Shown here piece by piece: positions 27,252-35,850 of a stretch of 64,000 bases of DNA. Positions within the stretch are counted from its first letter, which is position 1; each line of letters opens with the position of its first letter. Source of the DNA: Maribacter sp. 4G9 (GTDB taxonomy: Bacteria > Bacteroidota > Bacteroidia > Flavobacteriales > Flavobacteriaceae); contig NZ_MDGL01000039.1 in assembly GCF_002742265.1 (NCBI RefSeq), positions 61,979 to 125,978 of the forward strand, in the 5' to 3' direction. A program made the position numbers and the translations under genes. The notes beneath the pieces were generated by a model. That model had not been told where the DNA came from. It worked only from the letters and a program-made list of their open reading frames with translations, and searched no databases.

Positions 27252-28481
27252 TTATAATTCCCGCACCTTAAAATGTAGCTTTTCCAGGTCCTTCCAAAAA
27301 TCGGGATAGGACTTTGTAACCACCATGGCATCGTTGATTACCAGGGAAGTCCTTAGTGCCAGGGGAGCAAAGGCCATGGCCATTCTGTGGTCGTTATACG
27401 TGTCTATGGCAACGTCCTTGTTTATGGTACGGGAGGCAATTAACGTGAGTGCCTTGTCAGTAACTGAAATATTCGCCCCTAATTTTGTCAACTCCGTATT
27501 CAATGCCTCCAATCTGTCCGTCTCCTTTATTTTGAGGGTATGAAGACCGGTTAGGTGACAACCCATTCCCAATCCAAAACACGTGACCGCGATTGTTTGG
27601 GCTATATCAGGTGCATTTGCAAGATCATGGTCAATAACTGAATTATGAGTATCCGACACTTTTTTCAACGTGATCTCATTTTTACCAAAGGAGGTCTCCA
27701 CCCCAAAATCCGTATATATTTCCTGAAGAATACTATCTCCTTGTAAACTGTTCTTTTTATAGGCCGATAGGGTTATTGCAGAACCCACGTCCGATAATGC
27801 GACAATACTATAGAAATAAGATGCGGAACTCCAATCCGACTCAACCACCAAGGCAGTAAGGTTGACCGATGCTTTTGGTTTTACCAAAATCGTATTCTCT
27901 TGAAAACTAGTTTCAATTCCAATTTCGTTCAATAATCCCAAGGTCATATTTATATAGGGAACCGAGGTAATTTTACCCACCAGCTCCAACTCGAGACCAT
28001 TTTCCAAACTGGGCGCGATCAGCAAGAGCGAAGAAATATACTGGCTGCTAATATTGGCCGGTAGGCTTACTTGATTTTTGGCAAGCTTTTTCCCTTTGAT
28101 GCGAAGGGGCGGGTATCCTTCTTCATTTACATAGGAAATATCGGCCCCCAATTCGTTCAAGGCATCCACCAGTATTTTTATGGGCCGCTCCGTCATTCTT
28201 TTAGATCCGGTCAGGATTACGTCGCTTCCCTCCAAGGCCGCAAAGTAGCCGGTAAGGAAACGCATTGCGGTACCCGCATGGTGAATGTCCACCGTTCCCT
28301 TTTTTTGCATTAGCCCGTTTTTCATGACGTGGGCATCGTCAGAATTTGAAAGGTTCTGTATTTCAATACCGGGGTATAATGCCGATAATAGAAGTGAGCG
28401 GTTGGATTCACTCTTTGAACCCGTTATTTTGATCGTATCTTTAAGTACTGTATTGTTAGGGCCGGCGAGGTGGATTTTCAA
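27252..28481 (-). CDS. aroA: EPSP synthase AroA
   Basis: 3-phosphoshikimate 1-carboxyvinyltransferase of the shikimate pathway. The 409 residues include KITGSKSESNRSLLL near the start, HAGTAMRFLTGYFA (about 66-79), and the late NDHRMAMAFAPLAL and KSYPDFWKDL. The stop is within the promoter region of queA. The neighbours upstream are mazG, dtd and rsgA on the same strand. Confidence 0.95.
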   Translation of the reverse strand: MKIHLAGPNNTVLKDTIKITGSKSESNRSLLLSALYPGIEIQNLSNSDDAHVMKNGLMQKKGTVDIHHAGTAMRFLTGYFAALEGSDVILTGSKRMTERPIKILVDALNELGADISYVNEEGYPPLRIKGKKLAKNQVSLPANISSQYISSLLLIAPSLENGLELELVGKITSVPYINMTLGLLNEIGIETSFQENTILVKPKASVNLTALVVESDWSSASYFYSIVALSDVGSAITLSAYKKNSLQGDSILQEIYTDFGVETSFGKNEITLKKVSDTHNSVIDHDLANAPDIAQTIAVTCFGLGMGCHLTGLHTLKIKETDRLEALNTELTKLGANISVTDKALTLIASRTINKDVAIDTYNDHRMAMAFAPLALRTSLVINDAMVVTKSYPDFWKDLEKLHFKVREL

Positions 28482-28517
28482 GATAAATGGTATTAAAAAC
28501 GAACGCCAAAGATAGTA

Positions 28518-28844
28518 TTATTTCAACTTTTTGTTGTTGTGATGGCGATCATGATCGCGCTTTGTTTTCAAATCTAACTTTTTATCAAATGCCTGTTGTA
28601 AATCTACACCGGTCTGGTTCGCCAAACAAAGCACCACAAAGAGGACATCTGCCAGTTCTTCGCCTAGGTCTTTGAATTTATCGGATTCTTTTTCGCTTTG
28701 TTCCCCATATCTTCGGGCGATTATCCGTGCGACTTCCCCAACCTCTTCTGTCAACTGAGCCATATTGGTAAGCTCATTAAAGTAGCGTACACCATGTTGC
28801 TTAATCCAATCATCTACTGCTTTTTGTGCGTTGTCTATATTCAT
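28518..28844 (-). CDS. MazG-type nucleotide pyrophosphohydrolase
   Basis: 108 residues, one MazG-like domain. The metal-binding pattern is seen as LTEEVGEVARII and later LGEELADVLFVVLCLANQTGVD. Such enzymes remove pyrophosphate from non-canonical nucleoside triphosphates. The C-terminus is basic (KTKRDHDRHHNNKKLK). It shares one base with the dtd stop, so translation is coupled. Confidence 0.88.
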   Translation of the reverse strand: MNIDNAQKAVDDWIKQHGVRYFNELTNMAQLTEEVGEVARIIARRYGEQSEKESDKFKDLGEELADVLFVVLCLANQTGVDLQQAFDKKLDLKTKRDHDRHHNNKKLK

Positions 28845-29296
28845 TATTCCTTATCTTTTGTATCCATTATAATTGTCACCGGACCATCGTTGAGCAGATC
28901 TACCTTCATATCCGCCCCAAAAATTCCCGTGCCTACTTTTTTACCAAATTCCTGCTCCAGTCTGGAAATAAATTTTTCATAAAGGGGAATGGCAATTTCC
29001 GGTTTTGCTGCCCTTATATAGGAAGGTCTGTTTCCCTTTTTGGTAGATGCGTGCAAGGTAAACTGACTTACCACGATAATGTCACCATCACTTTCCATTA
29101 CGGATGTATTCATAACACCCAAAGCATCGTTGAATATGCGCAGGTTGATCACTTTACGGACCAGCCAATCAATATCCTCTTCAGTATCCTCTCCAACTAT
29201 GCCTAGCAATATAAGCAGACCGTACCCAATAGAGGAAACGACTTTTCCCTCTACGGTTACACTTGCCTTGGATACGCGCTGAATGACCGTTCTCAT
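28844..29296 (-). CDS. dtd: D-aminoacyl-tRNA deacylase Dtd
   Basis: Removes D-amino acids and glycine mischarged on tRNA. The 150 residues contain the family motifs SQFTLHASTKKGNRPSY and NDGPVTIIMD. Length is standard. It overlaps the rsgA stop by 4 bases. Confidence 0.95.
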   Translation of the reverse strand: MRTVIQRVSKASVTVEGKVVSSIGYGLLILLGIVGEDTEEDIDWLVRKVINLRIFNDALGVMNTSVMESDGDIIVVSQFTLHASTKKGNRPSYIRAAKPEIAIPLYEKFISRLEQEFGKKVGTGIFGADMKVDLLNDGPVTIIMDTKDKE

Positions 29297-30246
29297 TTTC
29301 TTTCCCCGTGAATGTCAATTCTATAATTCTCGTCTTCCCCCGTTATCATTTGTACATAGCTTTTATATCGGCTCCAGGAAACCTTGCCATCTTCCAAAGC
29401 CGTTTTTACCGCACATTGGGGCTCGTCCATATGAATACAATTATTGAACTTGCAGTCTTGTTTTAATTGAAACAGTTCAGGAAAATAGTCGCCTATTTCT
29501 TCCTTTTCCATATCCACAATCCCAAACCCCTTTATTCCGGGAGTATCGATAATCTGCGCGCCAAAACTCAAATCGAACATTTCGGCAAAAGTGGTTGTAT
29601 GCTGTCCCTGTAGATGTTGTTGGGATATTTCGGCAGTTTTAATGCCCAGACCAGGCTCAATGGCATTGATCAAGGTTGATTTTCCCACTCCGGAATGCCC
29701 TGAAAACATAGAGGTTTTTCCGATCATCATCTCTTTTATCCTGTCTACGTTCTTTCCGGTCTTCGCCGATATTCCTATACAGGTATATCCAATTTCCCGA
29801 TAGAGGGCTACCAAAAATTTTATTTCATTTTTTTCCGCGTCGGAGTAGGTATCAATTTTATTGAAGACCAGCACTGTGGGTACTTGATAGGCCTCGGCAG
29901 TAACCAAAAACCTGTCAATGAATATGGTATAGGTAGTTGGGTTGTTCAATGTAATCAACAAAAAAACCTGATCAAGGTTGGCAGCGATAATATGGGTCTG
30001 TTTCGAAAGATTGACCGATTTACGGATTATATAGTTTTTACGGTCTTCTATACTATTGATGACCCCCACCTTTTCCTCGCCTTTTTCGTCCAGTTCAAAA
30101 TGGACATTGTCACCAACGGCAATGGGGTTGGTACTTTTTATCCCCTTGATCCTGAATTTACCTTTGATCCGGCATTCATAGAACGATCCGTCCGTAGCTT
30201 TGACGGTATACCAACTTCCTGTAGATTTATAGACTGTTCCTTCCAT
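29293..30246 (-). CDS. rsgA: Ribosome small-subunit GTPase RsgA
   Basis: Late 30S-assembly GTPase with an OB fold (about 1-70) and a circularly permuted GTPase domain: G4 NKID, then G1 GHSGVGKSTL, then G3 DTPGIKGFG. The C-terminal zinc site is seen as CKFNNCIHMDEPQC. Length 317 is normal. It is first in the rsgA-dtd-mazG-aroA string. Confidence 0.95.
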   Translation of the reverse strand: MEGTVYKSTGSWYTVKATDGSFYECRIKGKFRIKGIKSTNPIAVGDNVHFELDEKGEEKVGVINSIEDRKNYIIRKSVNLSKQTHIIAANLDQVFLLITLNNPTTYTIFIDRFLVTAEAYQVPTVLVFNKIDTYSDAEKNEIKFLVALYREIGYTCIGISAKTGKNVDRIKEMMIGKTSMFSGHSGVGKSTLINAIEPGLGIKTAEISQQHLQGQHTTTFAEMFDLSFGAQIIDTPGIKGFGIVDMEKEEIGDYFPELFQLKQDCKFNNCIHMDEPQCAVKTALEDGKVSWSRYKSYVQMITGEDENYRIDIHGERK

Positions 30247-30330
30247 TTTGGCAATAACTCCAACTACAAAGAAACGATATTACTTTCAGAATCCATTTGT
30301 ATACATCCTTTTCAAGAAGACAGGTATTTT

Positions 30331-30365
30331 ATTGCAAAACCTACCATGTGTTTATTGTAAATTTG
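30331..30365 (+). promoter_or_regulatory. Promoter of the small secreted protein gene
   Basis: TAAATTTG (30358-30365) matches the -7 consensus, and ATTG at 30331-30334 is a weak -33 element. The transcript would start near 30372. This supports the start at 30410 rather than any start further upstream. Confidence 0.45.
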
Positions 30366-30409
30366 ATTTGCATGAAAAACGAATGATTCATCCTTTAAAA
30401 ACCAAAATC

Positions 30410-30850
30410 ATGAAAAAAACACTTTACACCCTTTTCTTTACTTTTTTGGCGGTAATTGCTGCTCAAGCCCAAGAATTCAAAATTATAACAACCGTTGAAT
30501 CCATCGTGCCCAGCGGTTTGGGAAGATCTAGAATTATTGATGGTAATGCGGATAGGGACTATAAGGAATTTGCAACCGTACAAACGGAAGAGGACAATAC
30601 AAGGAACAAAGCGGACCGCTCAGATATACGGGTAAAGGATTTTGAGGAGACCAAACTCCTGAATTTTTATAATATAGCGGGAATCCGATTTCAAAATATT
30701 GCCGCCAACGATGCGCTCATTTCTTCCAAACTCACAGCCATGGCCGCGGAGGGTTGGGAACTCGTTTTTGTAACCAGTGGTGTTGAGGCCGATGCGGGTG
30801 ACAAAGACGGCCAAGGAATTTTTATTACCCGTTTCGTTTTTAAAAGGTAA
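30410..30850 (+). CDS. Small secreted protein of unknown function
   Basis: 146 residues from ATG 30410 (MKKTLYTLFFTF), with a signal peptide ending near AAQAQ (residue 20). The body has the pattern KLTAMAAEGWELVFVTSGVE, which resembles a DUF4177-like module, and ends FITRFVFKR. No catalytic motif is visible. The open frame continues upstream to 30248, but that part overlaps the promoter and has no export signal. A terminator follows. Confidence 0.7.
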   Translation: MKKTLYTLFFTFLAVIAAQAQEFKIITTVESIVPSGLGRSRIIDGNADRDYKEFATVQTEEDNTRNKADRSDIRVKDFEETKLLNFYNIAGIRFQNIAANDALISSKLTAMAAEGWELVFVTSGVEADAGDKDGQGIFITRFVFKR

Positions 30851-30917
30851 ACCCTTTAGGGATTGAAGAACAATTGCCCCAAAAAATACATTTTGAACCT
30901 ATTCCCAAAACGAACAT

Positions 30918-30946
30918 AAAAAGCCCGGTCAATGACCGGGCTTTTT
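30918..30946. terminator. Bidirectional terminator of aromatic operon and small secreted protein
   Basis: A strong stem, AAAAAGCCCGGTC with GACCGGGCTTTTT, has a 3-base loop. It ends 3 bases before the stop of the DAHP synthase gene on the minus strand and follows the convergent secreted-protein gene on the plus strand. Confidence 0.9.
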
Positions 30947-30949
30947 ATA

Positions 30950-32032
30950 TTATCCATTTACGATTTTTTCCTGATGGTTAATGGACTCTTGGTGAATTGC
31001 CTTGAACATTTTCAATATAAACTCTTCACTGAGTCCTTTGCTTTCCCCTTCCAAAATCATAGCGCCTAGAATTTGGTTCCATCGGTTGGATTGTAGAACG
31101 GCAACGTTTCTTTCCTTTTTAAGCGCTCCTATACTATCGGAAATCTTCATACGTTTTCCTAGGATATCGATCAGTTGATTGTCTATTACATCGATTTGGG
31201 CCCTTAAATTGCTCAATTTGGAATTGTATTCCGCCTCAACATCGGTCTCCTTTCTTATTTTTAAATCCTTCATGATTTGAACCAATCTTTTTGGAGTTAC
31301 CTGTTGGGCAGCATCGCTCCAAGCGTTATCAGGGTCGTGGTGGGTCTCGATCATCAACCCATCGAAATTTAAATCCAAAGCGGTTTGGGAAACATCAAAG
31401 ATCATGTCCCTTCTTCCCGTGATATGTGATGGATCGTTGATCAATGGCAAATCGGGAAATTTGTTCTGGAATTCAATGGCCATTTGCCACTCCGGGATAT
31501 TTCTGTATTTGCTTTTTTCATAGGTTGAAAACCCACGGTGGATAGCTCCCAATTTTTTCACCCCTGCGGTATACAATCTTTCTATACCTCCCAACCAAAG
31601 GGCCAAATCAGGATTTACGGGATTTTTCACCAAAACGATCTTGTCCGTGCCTTCCAAGGCATCGGCCAATTCCTGCATAATGAACGGACTTACGGTAGAT
31701 CGGGCACCTACCCAAAGTAAATCAACATCATACTCCAGGGCCAATTCAACATGTGCCCTATTGGCAACCTCTGTGGCGGTTTTCAGTCCTGTTTCCTCAC
31801 GCACCTTTTGAAGCCATTTTAGACCCAAGGCACCAACACCTTCAAAATTTCCGGGGCGCGTTCTAGGTTTCCAGATACCTGCACGGTAATAATTTACATC
31901 GGTATCCTTTAACTCATGTGCGATCTTTAAAACCTGTTCTTCGGTCTCGGCACTACAAGGCCCAGCAATTACCAGCGGATGGTTCAAATGCATATCATCC
32001 AACCAGGATCTCATTTCTTTCTTGTTCTCCAT
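30950..32032 (-). CDS. Bifunctional DAHP synthase / chorismate mutase
   Basis: The N-terminal part (about 1-255) is a KDO8P-type DAHP synthase, which condenses PEP and erythrose 4-phosphate (VIAGPCSAETEEQV, FGIWKPRTRPGNF-like RAGIWKPRTRPGNF, NDPSHITGRRDM). The C-terminal about 90 residues are an AroQ chorismate mutase (LRAQIDVIDNQLIDILGKRM). This fusion is known in Bacteroidota and lets prephenate feed back on DAHP synthase. It is the last gene of the attenuated aromatic operon and shares one base with tyrA. Confidence 0.93.
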   Translation of the reverse strand: MENKKEMRSWLDDMHLNHPLVIAGPCSAETEEQVLKIAHELKDTDVNYYRAGIWKPRTRPGNFEGVGALGLKWLQKVREETGLKTATEVANRAHVELALEYDVDLLWVGARSTVSPFIMQELADALEGTDKIVLVKNPVNPDLALWLGGIERLYTAGVKKLGAIHRGFSTYEKSKYRNIPEWQMAIEFQNKFPDLPLINDPSHITGRRDMIFDVSQTALDLNFDGLMIETHHDPDNAWSDAAQQVTPKRLVQIMKDLKIRKETDVEAEYNSKLSNLRAQIDVIDNQLIDILGKRMKISDSIGALKKERNVAVLQSNRWNQILGAMILEGESKGLSEEFILKMFKAIHQESINHQEKIVNG

Positions 32033-32892
32033 TACTTCTTATTTATCGGTATTCCCTTTAATATTGATTTTATCTTGTTCGTATTGTTCATTTCGTTATA
32101 AATGCCATCAAAATCATCCACCAACAACAATTCCCTAAAATCCATCAGGTTCTGAATGTATTCATTTAAGGTCTCTATGACGTTTTCCTTGTTCTGTTCA
32201 AAAATGGGTGCCCACATGGCGGGTGAACTCTTTGCCAAACGCACCGTACTTTCAAAACCACTTCCTGCCATGTCAAAAATATCACGTTCGTTTTTCTCTT
32301 TTTCAATTACCGTCTTTCCTAACATAAATGAGCTGATGTGTGACAAATGCGAGACATAGGCAATATGCTTGTCATGGGCCTTGGGATTCATATAGCGAAT
32401 GCGCATACCCAATAACTGATAGATTTCCAAAGCCCTTTCCTGCAATTTGAAAGCTGTCTTTTCCACTTCGCAAATAATATTGGTCTTACCTTCATATAGG
32501 CCATGTATGGCCGCTGAAGGACCGGAAAACTCTGTTCCTGCAATGGGGTGGCAAGCCAGGAAATTTCTTCTCTTAGGGTGGTTCGCCAATGCCTTACAAA
32601 TAAGCTCTTTGGTAGAACCCGCGTCACAGACCACACAATCATCCTGTACGCCGTCCAATATTTTTGGCAATTCCTTCACCGTGGCATTGACCGGAATACT
32701 GACAAACACAAAATCGGCCTTATCCAAATCCTCATAAGTCGCCTTGTGTTCAATAAGGCCCAAGGCCATGGCCTCTTGCATATGTTCTGGATTGGCGTCG
32801 ATTCCAAAAATCTTGGCCTCTGGCATTTTTGCATTGATATCCTTTACAAAGGAACCTCCTATCAATCCTATACCGATTACAAAAACGTTCAT
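32032..32892 (-). CDS. tyrA: Prephenate dehydrogenase TyrA
   Basis: Oxidative decarboxylation of prephenate to 4-hydroxyphenylpyruvate for tyrosine. The 286 residues begin with the NAD-binding motif GIGLIGGSF and contain CHPIAGTEFSGP and SHLSHISSFML, typical of TyrA. No ACT or mutase domain is fused. The mutase is on the next protein. A 75-base spacer with a GC-rich hairpin separates it from the aminotransferase. Confidence 0.93.
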   Translation of the reverse strand: MNVFVIGIGLIGGSFVKDINAKMPEAKIFGIDANPEHMQEAMALGLIEHKATYEDLDKADFVFVSIPVNATVKELPKILDGVQDDCVVCDAGSTKELICKALANHPKRRNFLACHPIAGTEFSGPSAAIHGLYEGKTNIICEVEKTAFKLQERALEIYQLLGMRIRYMNPKAHDKHIAYVSHLSHISSFMLGKTVIEKEKNERDIFDMAGSGFESTVRLAKSSPAMWAPIFEQNKENVIETLNEYIQNLMDFRELLLVDDFDGIYNEMNNTNKIKSILKGIPINKK

Positions 32893-32905
32893 AAGCCTCC
32901 CCTGG

Positions 32906-32922
32906 CCCCTCCCAAGGAGGGG
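32906..32922. repeat. GC-rich hairpin repeat between aminotransferase and tyrA
   Basis: CCCCTCC and GGAGGGG form a 7-base stem with a 3-base loop in an AT-rich spacer. This resembles short dispersed repeats common in Bacteroidota spacers. In the mRNA it could stabilise or process the transcript between the two cistrons, since no T run follows. Confidence 0.5.
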
Positions 32923-32967
32923 AATTTTGATGTTATTATCATTTTTTTCAACCTGTACAACTTCATT

Positions 32968-34116
32968 TTATTCAAATCTTGAAATAGCCTCCTGTATCTT
33001 CTCTTTTGTTACACATAGGGAAAAACGGATATACCCTTCGCCATTACTTCCAAATATAGTCCCCGGTGTAATGAAGATATCCCTATCGTACAAAATATTG
33101 TCTATAAATTCCTCTGCCGATGTTATACTTATGGGTAATTTGGCCCAAACGAACATACCTACGGCATCCTCATCATAACTGCAGCCCAATTTTTTTGCCA
33201 ATTGAAAAATAAGTTCCCTTCGTTCCTTGTAAAGCTCGTTCAACTCACTATACCAAACATCCGAACTTTCCAAAGCGGTTATGGCACCCTTTTGTATGCC
33301 ATAAAACATACCGGAATCCATGTTACTCTTTACTTTTAGGACTGCCTCCAAAAATTGTTCATTGCCCAAAACGAAGCCTACACGCCAACCGGCCATATTA
33401 AATGTTTTGCTCAGGGAGTTCAACTCCAAACAAATCTCTTTGGCTCCATCGATCGCCAGGATACTCTTAGGATGGTCGTTCAATACAAAACTATACGGAT
33501 TGTCGTTGACCAATAAAATATCGTTTCTTTTGGCAAAAGCAATAAGATTTGACAACTGTTCCTTGGTAGCGGTAGCCCCTGTTGGCATATGTGGGTAACT
33601 TACCCACATCAATTTTACCTTGGTCAGGTCTTGGGCCTGCAAAATATCCAGATCAGGAAACCACCCATTTCCTTCCGTCAAATCATAATAAACAGGTTCT
33701 GCCTCCACCAATTTTGTAACCGATGTGTAGGTAGGATACCCCGGGTTGGGTACCAATACTTCATCGCCTTTGTTCAAAAAGGCCATACTTATGTGCATAA
33801 TACCTTCCTTGGAGCCCATCAAGGGAAGTATCTCATTTGCCGGGTCAACCGCTACCCCAAATTTTCTTTTATAAAACGAGGCAATCGCATTGCGCAATTC
33901 TGGTAATCCTTGATAGCTTTGGTATTGATGTGCACCTTCCTCCAAAATGGCATTTTGGACCGTATGGATAACTGCTGAGGACGGAGCCAAATCAGGACTT
34001 CCTATACCCATGTTGATAATGGGCCTTCCCTTGGCCATTAGCCCCCTTACCTCCCTCAATTTTTTGGAGAAATAATATTCCTGAACCGATTCCAGTCTTT
34101 TGGCAGTTCGAATCAT
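32968..34116 (-). CDS. Class I/II PLP aminotransferase of the Phe/Tyr operon
   Basis: 382 residues, fold type I. The PLP lysine lies in SLSKTFNMAGWRVGF, the substrate-binding GSPD segment near residue 40 and the cofactor Asn/Tyr in NDNPYSF. Its place between prephenate dehydratase and prephenate dehydrogenase suggests it makes phenylalanine and tyrosine from their keto acids, or transaminates prephenate. Sequence alone also fits aspartate or LL-diaminopimelate aminotransferases. Start overlaps the pheA stop by 4 bases. Confidence 0.88.
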   Translation of the reverse strand: MIRTAKRLESVQEYYFSKKLREVRGLMAKGRPIINMGIGSPDLAPSSAVIHTVQNAILEEGAHQYQSYQGLPELRNAIASFYKRKFGVAVDPANEILPLMGSKEGIMHISMAFLNKGDEVLVPNPGYPTYTSVTKLVEAEPVYYDLTEGNGWFPDLDILQAQDLTKVKLMWVSYPHMPTGATATKEQLSNLIAFAKRNDILLVNDNPYSFVLNDHPKSILAIDGAKEICLELNSLSKTFNMAGWRVGFVLGNEQFLEAVLKVKSNMDSGMFYGIQKGAITALESSDVWYSELNELYKERRELIFQLAKKLGCSYDEDAVGMFVWAKLPISITSAEEFIDNILYDRDIFITPGTIFGSNGEGYIRFSLCVTKEKIQEAISRFE

Positions 34117-34940
34117 AACATGGCGTTTTTATATTCCCCTAATACCTTTATCTCTTCCAACATGATATTCAAAAGCGATTTTGCCTTATCAAAATCCTCG
34201 TATTTGTTAAATGTCACATCCACAAAAAAAGAATATTTCCAAGGCGTCTCGATAACGGGCAGGGATTGAATTTTGGTAAGGTTTAAATTACAATCGCTCA
34301 TTACATTCAGTACCGTGGCCAAACTGCCGCGTTTGTGATCGGTCAAAAACCGCAACGAAGCCTTATTTATTTCCTCCTTGGGAAGTTCCTTGTTCTTTGT
34401 TTTTACAATGATAAAACGGGTGGAATTATTTTTAATGGTCTGTATATCGTCCGCTACGATGTCCAAATCGTATAAATCAGCTGCAACCTTGGGAGCAATG
34501 GCCGCAATATGCTTTAATTTTTGATCGTGTATGCGCTTGGCGGTTTCCGCAGTATCCACATCCTCCACTAGTTTTATGGACGGATAATCCTTAAAGAATT
34601 CCTTACATTGCAGCAATGCCATAGGATGTGAACTTACCTCCTTTATATCCTCAAATTTTTGCCCTTTCAACACCATGAGATTATGATGGATATTCAGATA
34701 ATATTCGCCTATTATATGCAGGTTGTTCCTATGCACCAACGCATAATTGGGAATGATAGAACCTGCAATGGAGTTCTCAATGGCCATGATACCCTTATCC
34801 GCTTTTTTTTGTAATAATTGGTCCACTACGGCATCGAACGACATACATTCTACCAATTCAACGGCATCATCAAAATAGTCCTTGGCTACTTGATGATGAT
34901 TAGATCCCCTAATTCCCTGTATGGCTATTCTTATTGGCAC
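34113..34940 (-). CDS. pheA: Prephenate dehydratase PheA
   Basis: Converts prephenate to phenylpyruvate. The 275 residues have a periplasmic-binding-like catalytic region with the NNSTRFIIV motif (the TRF triad) and a C-terminal ACT domain (about 195-270, KRGSLATVLNVMSDCNLNLTKI pattern) for phenylalanine feedback. The N-terminus IAIQGIRGSNHHQVA is the usual start. It is the first structural gene after the Phe/Tyr attenuator. Confidence 0.94.
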   Translation of the reverse strand: MPIRIAIQGIRGSNHHQVAKDYFDDAVELVECMSFDAVVDQLLQKKADKGIMAIENSIAGSIIPNYALVHRNNLHIIGEYYLNIHHNLMVLKGQKFEDIKEVSSHPMALLQCKEFFKDYPSIKLVEDVDTAETAKRIHDQKLKHIAAIAPKVAADLYDLDIVADDIQTIKNNSTRFIIVKTKNKELPKEEINKASLRFLTDHKRGSLATVLNVMSDCNLNLTKIQSLPVIETPWKYSFFVDVTFNKYEDFDKAKSLLNIMLEEIKVLGEYKNAML

Positions 34941-34951
34941 GACTTTATTCT

Positions 34952-34979
34952 AAAAAAAAAGTCCCGTTTTTCACGGGAC
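34952..34979 (-). terminator. Attenuator terminator of the Phe/Tyr operon
   Basis: On the minus strand GTCCCGT and ACGGGAC form a 7-base stem with a 5-base loop, followed by nine T. It ends 11 bases before the pheA start and after a Phe-rich leader peptide. The GTCCCGT arm (34973-34979) can instead pair with an identical ACGGGAC inside the leader coding sequence (35015-35021), giving an antiterminator. Confidence 0.85.
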
Positions 34980-35006
34980 CCTTCGTATTATATTATTTTC
35001 AACATA

Positions 35007-35078
35007 CTACAACAGTCCCGTACCTCTTTTAAAAAAGAAGTAAAAATAAAAACCGTTCCAGAAATATTGCTTTGTCAT
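35007..35078 (-). CDS. Phe/Tyr leader peptide of the aromatic operon
   Basis: 23 residues starting MTKQYFWNGFYFYFFFK and ending GTGLL. Six Phe, three Tyr and one Trp fall in residues 5-16, with a run of FYFYFFF. The stop codon is directly followed by the attenuator region. A ribosome waiting at the Phe/Tyr codons would leave the ACGGGAC segment near the stop free to pair with the terminator stem. A ribosome reaching the stop would cover it and allow termination. Too short for usual gene finders. Confidence 0.85.
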   Translation of the reverse strand: MTKQYFWNGFYFYFFFKRGTGLL

Positions 35079-35095
35079 AATCTTTAAAACCGCGG

Positions 35096-35125
35096 CTAAT
35101 GTAATAATTATATTTAAATCGCAAA
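35096..35125 (-). promoter_or_regulatory. Promoter of the Phe/Tyr operon
   Basis: On the minus strand TTTG (plus 35122-35125) and TACATTAG (plus 35096-35103) are 18 bases apart and fit the Bacteroidota -33/-7 promoter with one mismatch. The transcript would start about 11 bases before the leader peptide. Confidence 0.6.
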
Positions 35126-35188
35126 GAAAAGTTCCCTCACTTTTTTAAAAAATTGGAAAAAGTGTTGAAAATTTGATTTTAGCGAGAA

Positions 35189-35653
35189 TCAAAACTTTAA
35201 GGCCAAACCAACTCCGGTATCGGAAGGGACTAACCTATAGGTGGTCTTTCCCAAACTATCGTTGAATTCCAAAATAGCATTTTTCTTGTTCTTGTTGGCC
35301 AAACAGTAAAAAATGGAACCTACTACGGCCGTACTTGCAAAACCAATGATGGGGGCCGTTGTATCATTGTCATTATTCTCACTGACCAGGTACCAAATAC
35401 CAAAGCCCAGATTGGCCGTCGCGGCAGCAAAAGTCACTCCATACTGCTTTTTTGATTTAGACCAATAAACTTCCGAAGCCGGATTGGAATCCATGGCCAT
35501 CCCGAATTCCTTCCAGGTCATTTTATCCTTGTCCTGATAAAACTCATCACCCCACATACCTTGAAAAACGGTAATCTCTTGGGCAAAAGCATTTTCCATT
35601 ACACCTATGAACGCCAGTGCTATTGTAAACTGAAGTATTCTATTTCTTTTCAT
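35189..35653 (-). CDS. Exported protein of unknown function
   Basis: 154 residues with a signal peptide (about 1-24, ending NAFAQ). The body has two hydrophobic stretches (about 72-90 and 100-118, the second rich in A, G, I, F) that may be membrane helices or glycine-rich packing. No family recognised. It has its own spacers on both sides. The 197 bases upstream hold no feature I can name. Confidence 0.6.
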   Translation of the reverse strand: MKRNRILQFTIALAFIGVMENAFAQEITVFQGMWGDEFYQDKDKMTWKEFGMAMDSNPASEVYWSKSKKQYGVTFAAATANLGFGIWYLVSENNDNDTTAPIIGFASTAVVGSIFYCLANKNKKNAILEFNDSLGKTTYRLVPSDTGVGLALKF

Positions 35654-35850
35654 CTTTTAAAATTTATTATTATTGATAAGGTAAGATGCAATTCACCACT
35701 AATCTTAGAAAAAAATATTCTGATTAGATTGGCTCATTTCATATCTTTTTTGTTTAAAATTAAATAACATTAATTAAACAAAATGATGTTTGGTAGGCTT
35801 TAACACGTTTTTAATATGTTTCCGGAAAATCGATATACTCAAAAACAGGA

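Noticed and set aside
30248..30409. Upstream extension of the small secreted protein to a start at 30248
   Set aside because: The extension overlaps a promoter element and the first bases after rsgA, and it would bury the signal peptide that starts at 30410.
35189..35653. Terminator at 34952-34979 taken as the end of the exported protein gene at 35189
   Set aside because: It lies over 200 bases downstream, after a promoter and a Phe-rich leader frame, and 11 bases before pheA. The attenuator reading explains all parts.
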